Shown piece by piece: positions 18,895-27,625 of a stretch of 61,302 nucleotides of DNA (within the stretch, counting starts at the first letter, position 1; every line of letters begins with the position of its first letter). This DNA comes from Amazonocrinis nigriterrae CENA67 (lineage in GTDB: Bacteria > Cyanobacteriota > Cyanobacteriia > Cyanobacteriales > Nostocaceae), in contig NZ_JAECZC010000033.1 of the NCBI RefSeq assembly GCF_016056305.1, positions 1-61,302 on the forward strand, read 5' to 3'. Made by a program: the position numbers and the translations under genes. The notes beneath the pieces are model-generated. The model was not told the DNA's origin. It made no database searches and worked only from the letters and a program-made list of their open reading frames with translations.

Positions 18895-19392
18895 TTAAAC
18901 TGGAAATAGTTTTAATTGGTTACTTAGCCGTCCTGCTTGCATTAATTCATTCCTTCCTTCTCCTAGCACATTAATCCATTCTTTATGAATATACCAATCT
19001 TCTCGCCAATTAATGGTTGCTTGTGGGGGTGTAAAACCAGAACATACTTGATAGATTTCATTGAGTGATAACTCAGGAAAGGTAAAAGTCCGATAGATTA
19101 AAGTACCATATGCAAGTTCACAGTTAGCAAAATAGCTATCGTAAAAATCTTTTTCTACTCCCATCATATAATGATACTTTTCCCACATTTGTGAAACAGG
19201 TAAAGATATAGTTTTATCTGCTATGAAGCCTCCTCTGATAACAGAATCAGGAGCAGTTTCGTATAAAAGAATAAGATCACCTAACTCCATACCTATTCGA
19301 CGCTTTCGCAACTCAATAGTTTTGATACCAGCCATAATACGTTCAGCATAGATTCGCTTGATACTTAGAGCTTTGATGTGTTTAAATTGCAT
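18895..19392 (-). CDS. ASCH-domain protein (PUA-like RNA-binding fold)
   Basis: The 165-residue protein begins with the ASCH signature ALSIKRIYAERIMAGIKTIE (8-27), followed by ELGDLILLYETAP (36-48) and the IRGGFI strand. ASCH domains are related to PUA and are thought to bind or act on RNA; one member, YqfB, removes acetyl groups from acetylcytidine. Lys24 aligns with the YqfB catalytic Lys, but Glu27 replaces its catalytic Thr, so YqfB activity cannot be assumed. The gene converges with the PIN-GNAT-ASCH gene, 60 bp stop to stop. The long C-terminal half has no features I recognise. Confidence 0.8.
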   Translation of the reverse strand: MQFKHIKALSIKRIYAERIMAGIKTIELRKRRIGMELGDLILLYETAPDSVIRGGFIADKTISLPVSQMWEKYHYMMGVEKDFYDSYFANCELAYGTLIYRTFTFPELSLNEIYQVCSGFTPPQATINWREDWYIHKEWINVLGEGRNELMQAGRLSNQLKLFPV

Positions 19393-19694
19393 AAAAACCT
19401 CTTAAATAAGCTATTCTACTGTAAAGATTTAGAGAAATATTTCCTAAGTGGCTGAAAATAAACATAAGTATGGTGTCTGAGGTAAAAATACCCTAAGCTC
19501 TTACCAATGAAAAATGACAAATAATGAACCTCATCAGTTAACTTGAATTGTGCCGACCTACTTAATGTATGCATTGTCTGACAATGAATTGTGAACAAAC
19601 CCACTAGAGTATTTTATAGGCGATCGCTCCCTTTAAGATACCCCTCATAGTACAGTTACAATAATGAGCAAGACAGAGTTGGGGAAAGCGCACT
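19393..19694. other. Intergenic region between the ASCH gene and the antitoxin-like gene
   Basis: This contains two divergent promoters by position and one HIP1 site (GCGATCGC near 19620). A GTTGGGGAAAG stretch at 19679-19689 can serve as ribosome-binding site for the gene at 19695. No additional gene seen. Confidence 0.4.
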
Positions 19695-20036
19695 ATGCCG
19701 AAAATCACCCTAGAAGTATCAGAGGAACTATCTCAACAATTAGCACAATTAGGCCATCGCTTACCTGAATTGCTGGCTTTGAGTCTGCAACAACCAGCAG
19801 TACCAGCACAAGTTTACCGATACATCCTTGACTTTCTTGCTAGTAATCCAACTCCTGAACAAATTGCTGATTTTAAACCTACACCAGAAATGCAAGCACG
19901 GCTACGTACCTTGTTAGCACGTAGCAAAGCAGGCGAACTAGCACCCAGTGAGTTAAAAGAACTGGATGAATATGAGCGCATTGAACACCTAATGGTGATG
20001 ATTAAAGCAGGTAACTTAGTAGCTGTTGAGGCATGA
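19695..20036 (+). CDS. Small antitoxin-like hypothetical protein
   Basis: The 113-residue acidic, helical protein has a beta-strand start (MPKITLEVSEELSQQL), a middle linker (SNPTPEQIADFKPTPEMQ), and a C-terminal helix (LKELDEYERIEHLMVMIKAG). Proteins of this pattern are widespread in cyanobacteria, often upstream of toxin-like or nuclease genes, which suggests an antitoxin-like partner role; this is inference. Its stop overlaps the next start (ATGA at 20033-20036), so the two proteins are translationally coupled. Confidence 0.65.
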   Translation: MPKITLEVSEELSQQLAQLGHRLPELLALSLQQPAVPAQVYRYILDFLASNPTPEQIADFKPTPEMQARLRTLLARSKAGELAPSELKELDEYERIEHLMVMIKAGNLVAVEA

Positions 20037-20362
20037 AAAAGCTGTTATTTCTCTGTAGTCAAAATAGATTACGAAGTCCTACGGCTGAGGCTGTATTTTC
20101 TGAGTATGAAGGATTGGAAACTGATTCAGCAGGTTTAGATCACTATGCTGAAGTTCCAGTATCAACAGAAGCACTTTTATGGGCTGATATTATTTTTGTG
20201 ATGGAAAAATCACATAAACAAAAGCTCTCACAAAATTTTCAGCCATTTCTGAAAAATAAAAGAGTTATCTGTTTAGACATACCAGATGAGTTTGAGTATA
20301 TGGAACCATCTTTAATTGAGTTATTAAAAAATAAGGTTTTGCCTTTATTAGGAAGTTATTAA
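20033..20362 (+). CDS. Low-molecular-weight protein tyrosine phosphatase-like protein, short form
   Basis: The 109-residue protein has the phosphate-binding loop CSQNRLRS, a C-x5-R-S motif with Cys8 and Arg14 at the very N-terminus, where LMW tyrosine phosphatases and arsenate reductases carry theirs. The usual length is about 150 residues, so this is a reduced form. The general-acid Asp is not in the normal DPxxxG motif; DIPDEFEY (82-89) is the likely substitute. Translationally coupled to the antitoxin-like gene upstream. A protein or nucleotide phosphatase activity is plausible. Confidence 0.75.
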   Translation: MKKLLFLCSQNRLRSPTAEAVFSEYEGLETDSAGLDHYAEVPVSTEALLWADIIFVMEKSHKQKLSQNFQPFLKNKRVICLDIPDEFEYMEPSLIELLKNKVLPLLGSY

Positions 20363-20564
20363 TTGAAGTAAATCAAATATAGCAGTTTACAGTTGAGTGT
20401 AATAAATCAATAAACTTGTATTTCATCCAAATTTAACTGCTATATTTGGTATGAAGCTAAACGCAGAATTATACCAATTTGAAAAATGATTGCGACAGAT
20501 TGATTCGTAAAACCTAGATGCACAAGGCGATTCACAATCCAAAATCCGCTCATCCAAAATGGTA

Positions 20565-21008
20565 TCACTTACCAGAACAGTAACCGTTAATTTCCTTGAC
20601 GATAGCACTTTCCTGATTAGTAGTGTTTTTCAAGGTTGCTAAAAAGCCAGTAGCAGCTTTTAAATTCTTTTTATCCAAAGCACCTGCTGTATCACGCAAA
20701 GCCTTACTACTATCCTGATAAAGTTTCAGAAAGCGTCCCTGAAAGCCTTGGAGTTTTTCATCTTTAACTTCGACTGCTTTCATGTCATTGGCGATTTTAT
20801 CTATCTTAGTAGCAGCTTCAGTTAAGGATTTTGAACCTTTTTCAGACTTAGAATTTGTGCTAATTTCCTGACCTATGGTAGCTGCTTGATTGGCAACGTT
20901 GATGATTTTGTTACATTGAGTAACTTTACTTTCACCACAACCCGTAAATAGGATTGCGATCGCAGCTGTTGCTGAAAGTATAGCAGTTTGTTTAAACGCG
21001 CGTTGCAT
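20565..21008 (-). CDS. Putative lipoprotein of unknown function
   Basis: The N-terminus has a basic start, a hydrophobic stretch and the lipobox-like LFTGC with the acylation Cys at residue 24. The mature protein of about 124 residues is helical and Lys/Ser-rich, with two further cysteines (Cys32 and Cys144) that could form a disulfide. Similar small lipoproteins are common in filamentous cyanobacteria but have no known role. The stop lies in a repeat-poor AT-rich spacer. The start follows GGAGAGAAC, a good ribosome-binding site. Confidence 0.75.
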   Translation of the reverse strand: MQRAFKQTAILSATAAIAILFTGCGESKVTQCNKIINVANQAATIGQEISTNSKSEKGSKSLTEAATKIDKIANDMKAVEVKDEKLQGFQGRFLKLYQDSSKALRDTAGALDKKNLKAATGFLATLKNTTNQESAIVKEINGYCSGK

Positions 21009-21568
21009 ATGTTCTCTCCATATATTCTGGGAAAAATGGGCTGACTTTCTTTTTGCCCTGCTAATTTATACTCTATTAATTCCAAAATGCGTATGTAATT
21101 TTACTAAGATAAACAAATTTTCAATAGCATAGTGAGGTTAAGCTTTTTAGTCTGCTTGAGAATACAGGGTGATCGCTCTAATACTCACTCTAGATGGGTA
21201 GCAGTATGTTCAAAATTAGTATAAAAAATAACTAAAATTTAGGTTAATTTCTTTTGACTTCTAGCGGTTAAGCTGCTGATAGTCTACATATCTTGACAAT
21301 GCTTTATTGCCAAATATCAGCATATATGTTAACAGTAAAGGATAGAAATTTTACTGAAAATTAAAAATTTTCAGTAATTAAATATCACAGTACAAGGTTA
21401 TTACTTCTTGAATAGGTTCATAGGCAACAACTAAGCTTAACCTTCACCGATGTATCACCTGGAACGAAGTAAAAAAAGCATCAGCGAACCCTGTAAAAAT
21501 CTTTCATAACAAACTAGCAAATGCATGATAGATTTTAAATCCATCTTGTTCCCTTCGCGGCTCGTCCC
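21009..21568. other. 560-bp AT-rich region upstream of the replication-protein gene, with a perfect hairpin
   Basis: A perfect 12-bp inverted repeat with a 3-nt loop (TTACTGAAAATT / AATTTTCAGTAA) lies at 21351-21377. The region is AT-rich with no gene. It could hold control sequences or an origin for the replication protein downstream, but I see no iterons. Confidence 0.5.
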
Positions 21569-24500
21569 ATGCATCTGCATTATTTACACCCCCAACATCT
21601 TGAGGAATTAGTCAAGAATAGTGGTATAGATTTAAACTTAGCAGAGCTGAACTTTAAGTCTCTCCAAGACGCAACCGCTTATGAGTACTTATTAATTTCC
21701 GAACATCTCCCTCGCACCAACACGGGAATGGTTAAAAGTGGCTGGTTACAGCGCTACTCTCATATTGGCGCAGGCGGTTGGTGGTGTTCGGGACTAGATC
21801 CTCTAAAAAATTGGCAATCAATGGAATGGGGATGTTTTAAGCCAAACCAACCCAGAATTAATGATAAAGGCAAGGCAATTAAGTATGAGCATCCCCCCAG
21901 CACGCCAACGCGGGTATTTTATCTGCGAGTAACGTTGTCCATTTGGCAGCAAGTCTCACAGCGTTATAATTTAGCAATGCCTGCTGATATCAGCGTTGCA
22001 TCTCATGGTGAAGCTGTTGGTTTTTGGCAGTGGGTGATGCAACATAATATCCCCATAATCATCTGCGAGGGAGCAAAGAAAGCAGCGGCGCTATTATCAC
22101 AAGGATATGCTGCGATCGCTATTCCTGGAATCACAAGCGGTTATCGAGTTGTCAAAGATAGATTTGGCAAAGTCATCAGTCGACAGTTAATTCCCGACTT
22201 AGCAGCATTTGCTATTACAAAACGCACCTTTTATATTTGTTTTGATTTTGAAACTCAACCACGAAAAATTGCTGCTATAAATAATGCCATTTCCCAACTT
22301 GGCTGTCTATTCCAAAAGAAAAATTGCCCTGTTAAAGTTATAGAACTTCCAGGTTTGGAAAAAGGTGTAGATGAGTTCATTGTTGCTAAAGGTGCAAGTA
22401 ATTTTGAAAAACTTTATCGCCAAAGCGTTGATTTAGAAATTTATCTGGCCCAAGTTAAACCCCATACCGAGTTAACTATTCCTGCTGCACTTACTGTCAA
22501 TCGTCCGTATTTAGGGGAAATATCTTTACCCACTTCTGGATTAGTAGGAGTAAAATCAGCAAAAGGAACTGGTAAAACTACAGGACTACAAGCTATTGTT
22601 AATCAAGCTAAAATTATAAATCAACCAGTATTGTTAATTACTCACAGAATCCAATTAGGACGCTTTTTATGTGAAAAAATTGGTATTACATGGGGTTTCA
22701 ATAATACTAAGCTGCTAATAAAAGAGCTACCATTGAATAATCATCCATTAACAATTACTCAATCTTTTGGATTATGTGTTGATTCTCTTTGGAAACTTAA
22801 CCCTGAAGATTGGCAAGGCGCAATAGTAATTTTAGATGAAGTAGAGCAATCTTTGTGGCATCTACTCAATAGTAATACCTGTAAACACAAGCGTGTCAAA
22901 ATTTTAAAATTATTCCAACAACTAATTTCTACAGTTTTGAAAACTGGAGGTTTAGTAATTGCCCAAGATGCTGATTTATCAGATGTATCCCTAGAATATT
23001 TGCAGGGATTGGCAGGAATTAAATTAACGCCTTGGGTAGTTGTGAACCAATGGAAACCACAAAGGGGCTGGGACGTAACTTTCTATGATTCTCCTAACCC
23101 AACACCTCTGATTCATCAACTAGAATTAGATTTACTTGCAGGACGCAAATGTTATGTGACTACCGATAGTCGCTCAGGGCGTTATAGTTGTGAAACAATC
23201 GAACGTTACCTCAAGGAACGTTTAGAAAAATTACGATATCAATTTCCTAAATCTCTAGTTATTAGCAGCCATACGACAAACACACCGGGTCATGAAGCCG
23301 TTGATTTTGTTGCAGCTATTAATCAAAAAATAGCTGAATACGATACAGTTTTTGTCACCCCTAGCCTTGGTACAGGTATTAGTATTGATATCCAACATTT
23401 TGACCGAGTTTATGGTATTTTTCAAGGAGTGATTCCAGACTCAGAAGCACGACAAGCCTTAGCAAGAGTTAGGGATGATGTACCGCGTATTGTCTGGTGT
23501 GCTAAACGAGGAATTGGCTTGATTGGTAGCGGTAGTACAAATTATCGGTTATTGTCTGATTGGTATCAGGAAAATCAAAAAGAAAACTTAGCCTTGCTCA
23601 GTCCACTGCATAAAATAGATGTGGATTTACCATTAGTATATGACCCCATTCATTTACGTACTTGGTCAAAGTTGTCAGCCAGGGTAAACGCTTCTATTCG
23701 TCTTTATCGTCAGTCGATGCAAGATGGTTTAACTGCGGATGGTCATCAAATTTGGATACGGAGTAATGCTGTTCACAATAATATTATTAGAGATTTGCGT
23801 CTTGCCTTTTTAGCTACAGACCCTAATGATTTAGCAACACGTAAGAGGTTGATTTTAGAAATTGTCAAAGTACAAAAAGATTGGGTAGATAAGCGTCAAA
23901 AAGCTAAGGAAATCAAACGCCAAATTAGAGAAATTAAGCTACAAAATCAATTAGCCGCTGCAAAAACTGTTGCTGAGGCTAAGGATATTGATTACGTAGA
24001 ATATGAACAGCTAATAGCCAAACATGCTCTCACTGATGGGGAACGTAGTCAAATCAACAAGTACATGCTGAGACAAAAGTATGGTGTTAAAGTTACTCCC
24101 TTACTCAAGCTACAGGATGATAAAGGATATTATTCCCAGTTGTTAATTCACTATTATCTTACCCATGAAAGCGAGTATTTCCACTATAGAGACCAGCAAG
24201 AATGGTATCAGCAGCTATCTTGGGGTGATGGAAAAGTTTTTCTCCCAGACTTAAAAACATATACTTTCAAAGTAGAAGCTTTGAGAGCTTTAGGAATGTT
24301 ACAGTTACTTGATTTGAAAAGAGATTTTCATGAAAATGATGCTGATTTGCTCTTGCTCAAAGATATAGTTTTTCAACATGATAAACAAATTAAAAGAGTG
24401 CTTGGTCTGGATTTTATCAGGGGGAAAGAAGGTGTTTCGCCAATTAAAATACTCAGTCGGCTGCTAAATCTGTTGGGGTTAAAGTTAATACGGAGAAATG

Positions 24501-24679
24501 AGGCTTATCAAATTGACCAAGAGACATTCTATGATGGCAGAGAAAAAATATTTACCGTTTGGCATCAACGAGATGAGTTGATGTTGGCTCATGTTAAGAA
24601 TGTTGGCTGTGAGATAGGTAATTATTCTTCAAACTGGAAATTGGAAAAGATACAATTTCAACCAGCATTTAGTAAGTAA
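21569..24679 (+). CDS. CyRepA1-like plasmid replication protein (DUF3854/Toprim plus P-loop helicase)
   Basis: The 1036-residue protein joins an N-terminal primase-like Toprim region (IIICEGAKKAAALL near 168-181, then FYICFDFE near 223) with a helicase-type ATPase. The ATPase shows Walker A SAKGTGKTTG (GTGKT at 333-337), ITHRIQLG, Walker B VILDEVEQ (Asp423-Glu424), TPSLGTGISID, and an Arg-rich motif QALARVRDD. A charged coiled coil lies around 770-810. This order is that of the CyRepA1 family, which initiates replication of large cyanobacterial plasmids. Its neighbours here are chromosomal housekeeping genes, so it is either a chromosomal homologue or a trace of an integrated plasmid. No partition genes are next to it. 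Confidence 0.8.
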   Translation: MHLHYLHPQHLEELVKNSGIDLNLAELNFKSLQDATAYEYLLISEHLPRTNTGMVKSGWLQRYSHIGAGGWWCSGLDPLKNWQSMEWGCFKPNQPRINDKGKAIKYEHPPSTPTRVFYLRVTLSIWQQVSQRYNLAMPADISVASHGEAVGFWQWVMQHNIPIIICEGAKKAAALLSQGYAAIAIPGITSGYRVVKDRFGKVISRQLIPDLAAFAITKRTFYICFDFETQPRKIAAINNAISQLGCLFQKKNCPVKVIELPGLEKGVDEFIVAKGASNFEKLYRQSVDLEIYLAQVKPHTELTIPAALTVNRPYLGEISLPTSGLVGVKSAKGTGKTTGLQAIVNQAKIINQPVLLITHRIQLGRFLCEKIGITWGFNNTKLLIKELPLNNHPLTITQSFGLCVDSLWKLNPEDWQGAIVILDEVEQSLWHLLNSNTCKHKRVKILKLFQQLISTVLKTGGLVIAQDADLSDVSLEYLQGLAGIKLTPWVVVNQWKPQRGWDVTFYDSPNPTPLIHQLELDLLAGRKCYVTTDSRSGRYSCETIERYLKERLEKLRYQFPKSLVISSHTTNTPGHEAVDFVAAINQKIAEYDTVFVTPSLGTGISIDIQHFDRVYGIFQGVIPDSEARQALARVRDDVPRIVWCAKRGIGLIGSGSTNYRLLSDWYQENQKENLALLSPLHKIDVDLPLVYDPIHLRTWSKLSARVNASIRLYRQSMQDGLTADGHQIWIRSNAVHNNIIRDLRLAFLATDPNDLATRKRLILEIVKVQKDWVDKRQKAKEIKRQIREIKLQNQLAAAKTVAEAKDIDYVEYEQLIAKHALTDGERSQINKYMLRQKYGVKVTPLLKLQDDKGYYSQLLIHYYLTHESEYFHYRDQQEWYQQLSWGDGKVFLPDLKTYTFKVEALRALGMLQLLDLKRDFHENDADLLLLKDIVFQHDKQIKRVLGLDFIRGKEGVSPIKILSRLLNLLGLKLIRRNEAYQIDQETFYDGREKIFTVWHQRDELMLAHVKNVGCEIGNYSSNWKLEKIQFQPAFSK

Positions 24680-24716
24680 CTATTAAAACTTACGCAAAAT
24701 ATCTCTCGAATTCTTA

Positions 24717-24795
24717 TTTCTCTGTGTTCTCTGTGCCTCTGTGGTTCGTTGAAGAAACGAACCACCAAGACGCCAAGGACGCAGAGAGAAGAAAG
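24717..24795. repeat. Hairpin repeat (CTCTGTG... / ...CGCAGAG type)
   Basis: A perfect 9-bp stem (GTGGTTCGT at 24741 with ACGAACCAC ending at 24765) is extended by imperfect CTCTGTG/CGCAGAG arms. Related sequences with AAGACGCCAAGACGC lie at 28348-28418, 29985-30000 and 43550-43590. Here it separates the replication gene from the dehydrogenase gene and may act as a terminator. Confidence 0.7.
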
Positions 24796-24825
24796 AATAT
24801 ATAAAATAAGTCAAAGAATTTAACT

Positions 24826-25803
24826 ATGTCTAAAGCTAAAGTTTTTATTACTCGTCGCCTTCCTGTAGAATTAAAACAACTGCAAGAGGTTGCTACTGTA
24901 GAGGTTTGGACGGAACGCCAACCACCTCCTTATGATGTTTTGTTGGAGAAGGTAAAAACTATAGATGGATTATTGTGTTTGCTGACTGATAAAATTGATT
25001 CGCCACTAATAGCAGGAAATCTGAAAGTTATTAGTCAAGTTGCAGTGGGTTACGATAATATAGATGTTGCCGCAGCTAGTAAAAGAAAAATTCCGGTTGG
25101 GCATACTCCTGGTGTGTTGACAGATGCAACTGCGGATTTTGCTTGGGCGTTGCTAATGGCAGCAGCAAGGCGAGTGATGGAAGCAGACAAGTTTACTCGT
25201 GCGGGTTTGTGGCAAACTTGGGAACCAGATTTGTTACTGGGGCCTAATATCACAGGTGCAACTTTGGGAATTGTCGGTTTTGGTCGCATCGGTCAAGCTG
25301 TTGCCCGTCGGGCAAAGGGCTTTGATATGCGAATTTTGTATACAAGCAGATATCAGTGGGAACCAGAATTAGAAAAGTCTTTGGGTGTGGAGTTTGCCCC
25401 GTTTGAACAGTTACTCCAAGAGTCAGATTTTGTCACCGTTCATACACCAGGGACAGATGATACCTATCATTTATTTAGCGATCGCCAATTTAATCTAATG
25501 AAGCCTGAAGCTATTCTAATTAATACAGCGCGGGGAACTGTTGTAGACCCGGATGCGTTATATCGGGCGCTTGCAAGTGGTAAAATTGCAGCGGCTGCGG
25601 TGGATGTCACTGAACCAGAACCAATTCCTCAAGATAGTCCATTGCTGACTCTGGATAACTTGATTATTACACCGCATATTGGCAGTGCCAGCCGCCAAAC
25701 GCGTTCAAAAATGGCAAAGATGGCGATCGCAAATTTGATTGCTGGATTGAAAGGTCATCAGTTACCTTATTGTGTCAACCCAGAAATTTATACTGATGAC
25801 TGA
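24826..25803 (+). CDS. D-2-hydroxyacid dehydrogenase (glyoxylate/hydroxypyruvate reductase type)
   Basis: The 325-residue enzyme reduces a 2-keto acid such as glyoxylate or hydroxypyruvate with NAD(P)H. It has the nucleotide-binding GFGRIG (151-156), the catalytic Arg236 in NTARGTVVD, Glu265 in DVTEPEP, and His284 in TPHIGSAS. An Arg after the second strand (YTSRYQ) would suit NADPH. In photosynthetic cells, hydroxypyruvate reduction belongs to photorespiration, so this role is likely but not proven by sequence. Confidence 0.88.
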   Translation: MSKAKVFITRRLPVELKQLQEVATVEVWTERQPPPYDVLLEKVKTIDGLLCLLTDKIDSPLIAGNLKVISQVAVGYDNIDVAAASKRKIPVGHTPGVLTDATADFAWALLMAAARRVMEADKFTRAGLWQTWEPDLLLGPNITGATLGIVGFGRIGQAVARRAKGFDMRILYTSRYQWEPELEKSLGVEFAPFEQLLQESDFVTVHTPGTDDTYHLFSDRQFNLMKPEAILINTARGTVVDPDALYRALASGKIAAAAVDVTEPEPIPQDSPLLTLDNLIITPHIGSASRQTRSKMAKMAIANLIAGLKGHQLPYCVNPEIYTDD

Positions 25804-25864
25804 TGACTGTTGTACGGGCGCACAGCTGTACGCCTGTACCGTTGTTAACAACCATGCCCCATTT

Positions 25865-26917
25865 CTATGCAACTTGAAAATTCGTTGCTTCTTCTACTGG
25901 CTCATAACCAATATTTAACTGTTCGATTGCTTTGTCAATCAAATCCAAACCTTGCTGCACTGTTTCGATGACGCTCAATTGTCCGCGCAATTCAGCAGCA
26001 CCAACGAAACCTTTAGCATACCAAGTCATGTGCTTGCGGGCTTGACGCACACCGCGATCGCCTTTATACTCCCACAATGCTTGTAAATGATCTCTAGCAC
26101 ATTCCAACCGCTGAATGGGAGTTGGTGTTGGTAAGATTTCCCCTGTTTTCAAGAAGTGGTCAATTTCTCCTACCAGAAACGGATAACCCAAAGTTCCACG
26201 GGAACACATTACCCCGTCAGCACCGGTTTGTTCTAAACATTTCACCGCCGCCTCAACTGAGAAAATATCGCCATTGCCAATTACCGGAATAGAAAGCACT
26301 TCTTTCACACGGGCAATCCATTCCCAGCGAGCATTACCATTGTATCCTTGGGCGCGGGTGCGGCCGTGTACCGTAATCATTTTTGCCCCTGCATCTTCCA
26401 TGCGCTTGGCAAAGTCGAGAATTGTGATTTCTTTATCATTCCAGCCAATACGGGTTTTAACTGTCACTGGTACATCAACAGCTTTGACTACTTCCCGCAC
26501 AATAGCTTCAGCAACTTCCGGTTGCCGCAGCAAGGAAGAACCACCACCATTTTTAGTAATTTTATTTACTGGGCATCCCATATTAATATCAACAGTATCA
26601 GCCCCTTCTGCCACTGCCTTAACTGCTGCTTCTGCTAAAAAATCTGGACGACAGTCAAATAACTGAATGCTGATTGGTCGTTCGTTGGGGTCTACCTCCA
26701 TGATTTTCGGTAACTGTTTGACATAGTGTAAGCCTGTGGCGTTTACCATTTCTGTGTACATCATCGAATCTGGTGCATAACGACGCACAAGGCGGCGAAA
26801 AACCATATCTGTCACCCCAGATAAAGGTGATTGCAAAACTCGGCTTTTGACTTCAAAAGAGCCGATTTTGAGTGGTTGGGATAGTCTAGCTTGCAGAGTG
26901 GGAGACAGAGTAAACAT
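25865..26917 (-). CDS. dusB: tRNA-dihydrouridine synthase (DusB/NifR3 type)
   Basis: This FMN enzyme reduces specific uridines in tRNA. The 350-residue protein shows PLSGVTDMVFRRL (31-43) for FMN binding, NMGCPVNKITKNGGG with the catalytic Cys115, VTVKTRIGW, and ITVHGRTRAQGYNG, then IGNGDIFS and the GVMCSRGTLGYPFL phosphate-binding part, with a C-terminal helical tRNA-binding domain. It lies 42 bp downstream of the SnoaL-like gene on the same strand, so the two may share a transcript. Confidence 0.95.
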   Translation of the reverse strand: MFTLSPTLQARLSQPLKIGSFEVKSRVLQSPLSGVTDMVFRRLVRRYAPDSMMYTEMVNATGLHYVKQLPKIMEVDPNERPISIQLFDCRPDFLAEAAVKAVAEGADTVDINMGCPVNKITKNGGGSSLLRQPEVAEAIVREVVKAVDVPVTVKTRIGWNDKEITILDFAKRMEDAGAKMITVHGRTRAQGYNGNARWEWIARVKEVLSIPVIGNGDIFSVEAAVKCLEQTGADGVMCSRGTLGYPFLVGEIDHFLKTGEILPTPTPIQRLECARDHLQALWEYKGDRGVRQARKHMTWYAKGFVGAAELRGQLSVIETVQQGLDLIDKAIEQLNIGYEPVEEATNFQVA

Positions 26918-26959
26918 AAAAACAATTCAAAATGCAATATTAATCAACTTGATGATAGT

Positions 26960-27454
26960 TCAAGAAACTTTTCTCTGAAATTCACTTGTAATTGAAGCGA
27001 TCGCAAAATACAATTTTCGCTTAATCAAATCTGGCCCTGGCACTAGAATGATTCCCACTTGTTGCATTAAGCTTAATAAGTCACTTTGCCCCCAGTGTTC
27101 TACAAGCTTATCATCTACGATGCGATCAATGTGAAAAAATGGAATGGTGATTTGTTTGCCTGTGGGAGGAATACCGAGTAGTTCTCCGCTATGAGTGCCA
27201 GTGAATGTTCCCCGTGTGACGACTTTTTCAGTTTCGGCAATAACGTCTGCAAATGTATGATGGCCATCAGGGAAAGCTGAGTGGAAGACCATGAGTACAG
27301 ACTGGATAAAAGCTTCCCGATTCAGCGGTTCTGATGTACCAGGGATGTAAGCAACAAAATTTGGTGCGAGAAATTCCTGTGCTTGCTCTAAATTACCTTG
27401 GTCAAAGGTCTTATACATTTGCAGCACGATGGACTTGTTTTGTTCGGTTGACAT
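26960..27454 (-). CDS. SnoaL-like ester cyclase family protein
   Basis: The small alpha+beta cone-fold protein (164 residues) starts MSTEQNKSIV. It shows the SnoaL pattern: YKTFDQGNLEQAQEFLAPNFV, then FPDGHHTFADVIAE, GTHSGELLGIPPTGK, and a late strand with VEHWGQSDLLSLMQQ. Members include polyketide cyclases and many proteins of unknown substrate. An upstream in-frame start at 27529 would add 25 residues translated from a CCCAGTCCCC repeat, so it was rejected. Confidence 0.82.
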   Translation of the reverse strand: MSTEQNKSIVLQMYKTFDQGNLEQAQEFLAPNFVAYIPGTSEPLNREAFIQSVLMVFHSAFPDGHHTFADVIAETEKVVTRGTFTGTHSGELLGIPPTGKQITIPFFHIDRIVDDKLVEHWGQSDLLSLMQQVGIILVPGPDLIKRKLYFAIASITSEFQRKVS

Positions 27455-27625
27455 AGTTAACGGGGGTACTGGGGACTGGGGACTGGGTACTGGGGGACTG
27501 GAAAGAGATCTATTTATAGATTCTTTCAATTCCCAATTCCCAATTCCCAGTCCCTTTTACGCACGAAATGGGCGTAACTTTGGGTTATGTTCATTTTAGA
27601 TAAGTTTTATGGAGCAGTTTGAGGA

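Noticed and set aside
27455-27529. N-terminal extension of the SnoaL-like protein
   Set aside because: The added residues (SPPVPSPQSPVPP) are translated CCCAGTCCCC repeat DNA. The internal ATG at 27454 gives the family N-terminus.
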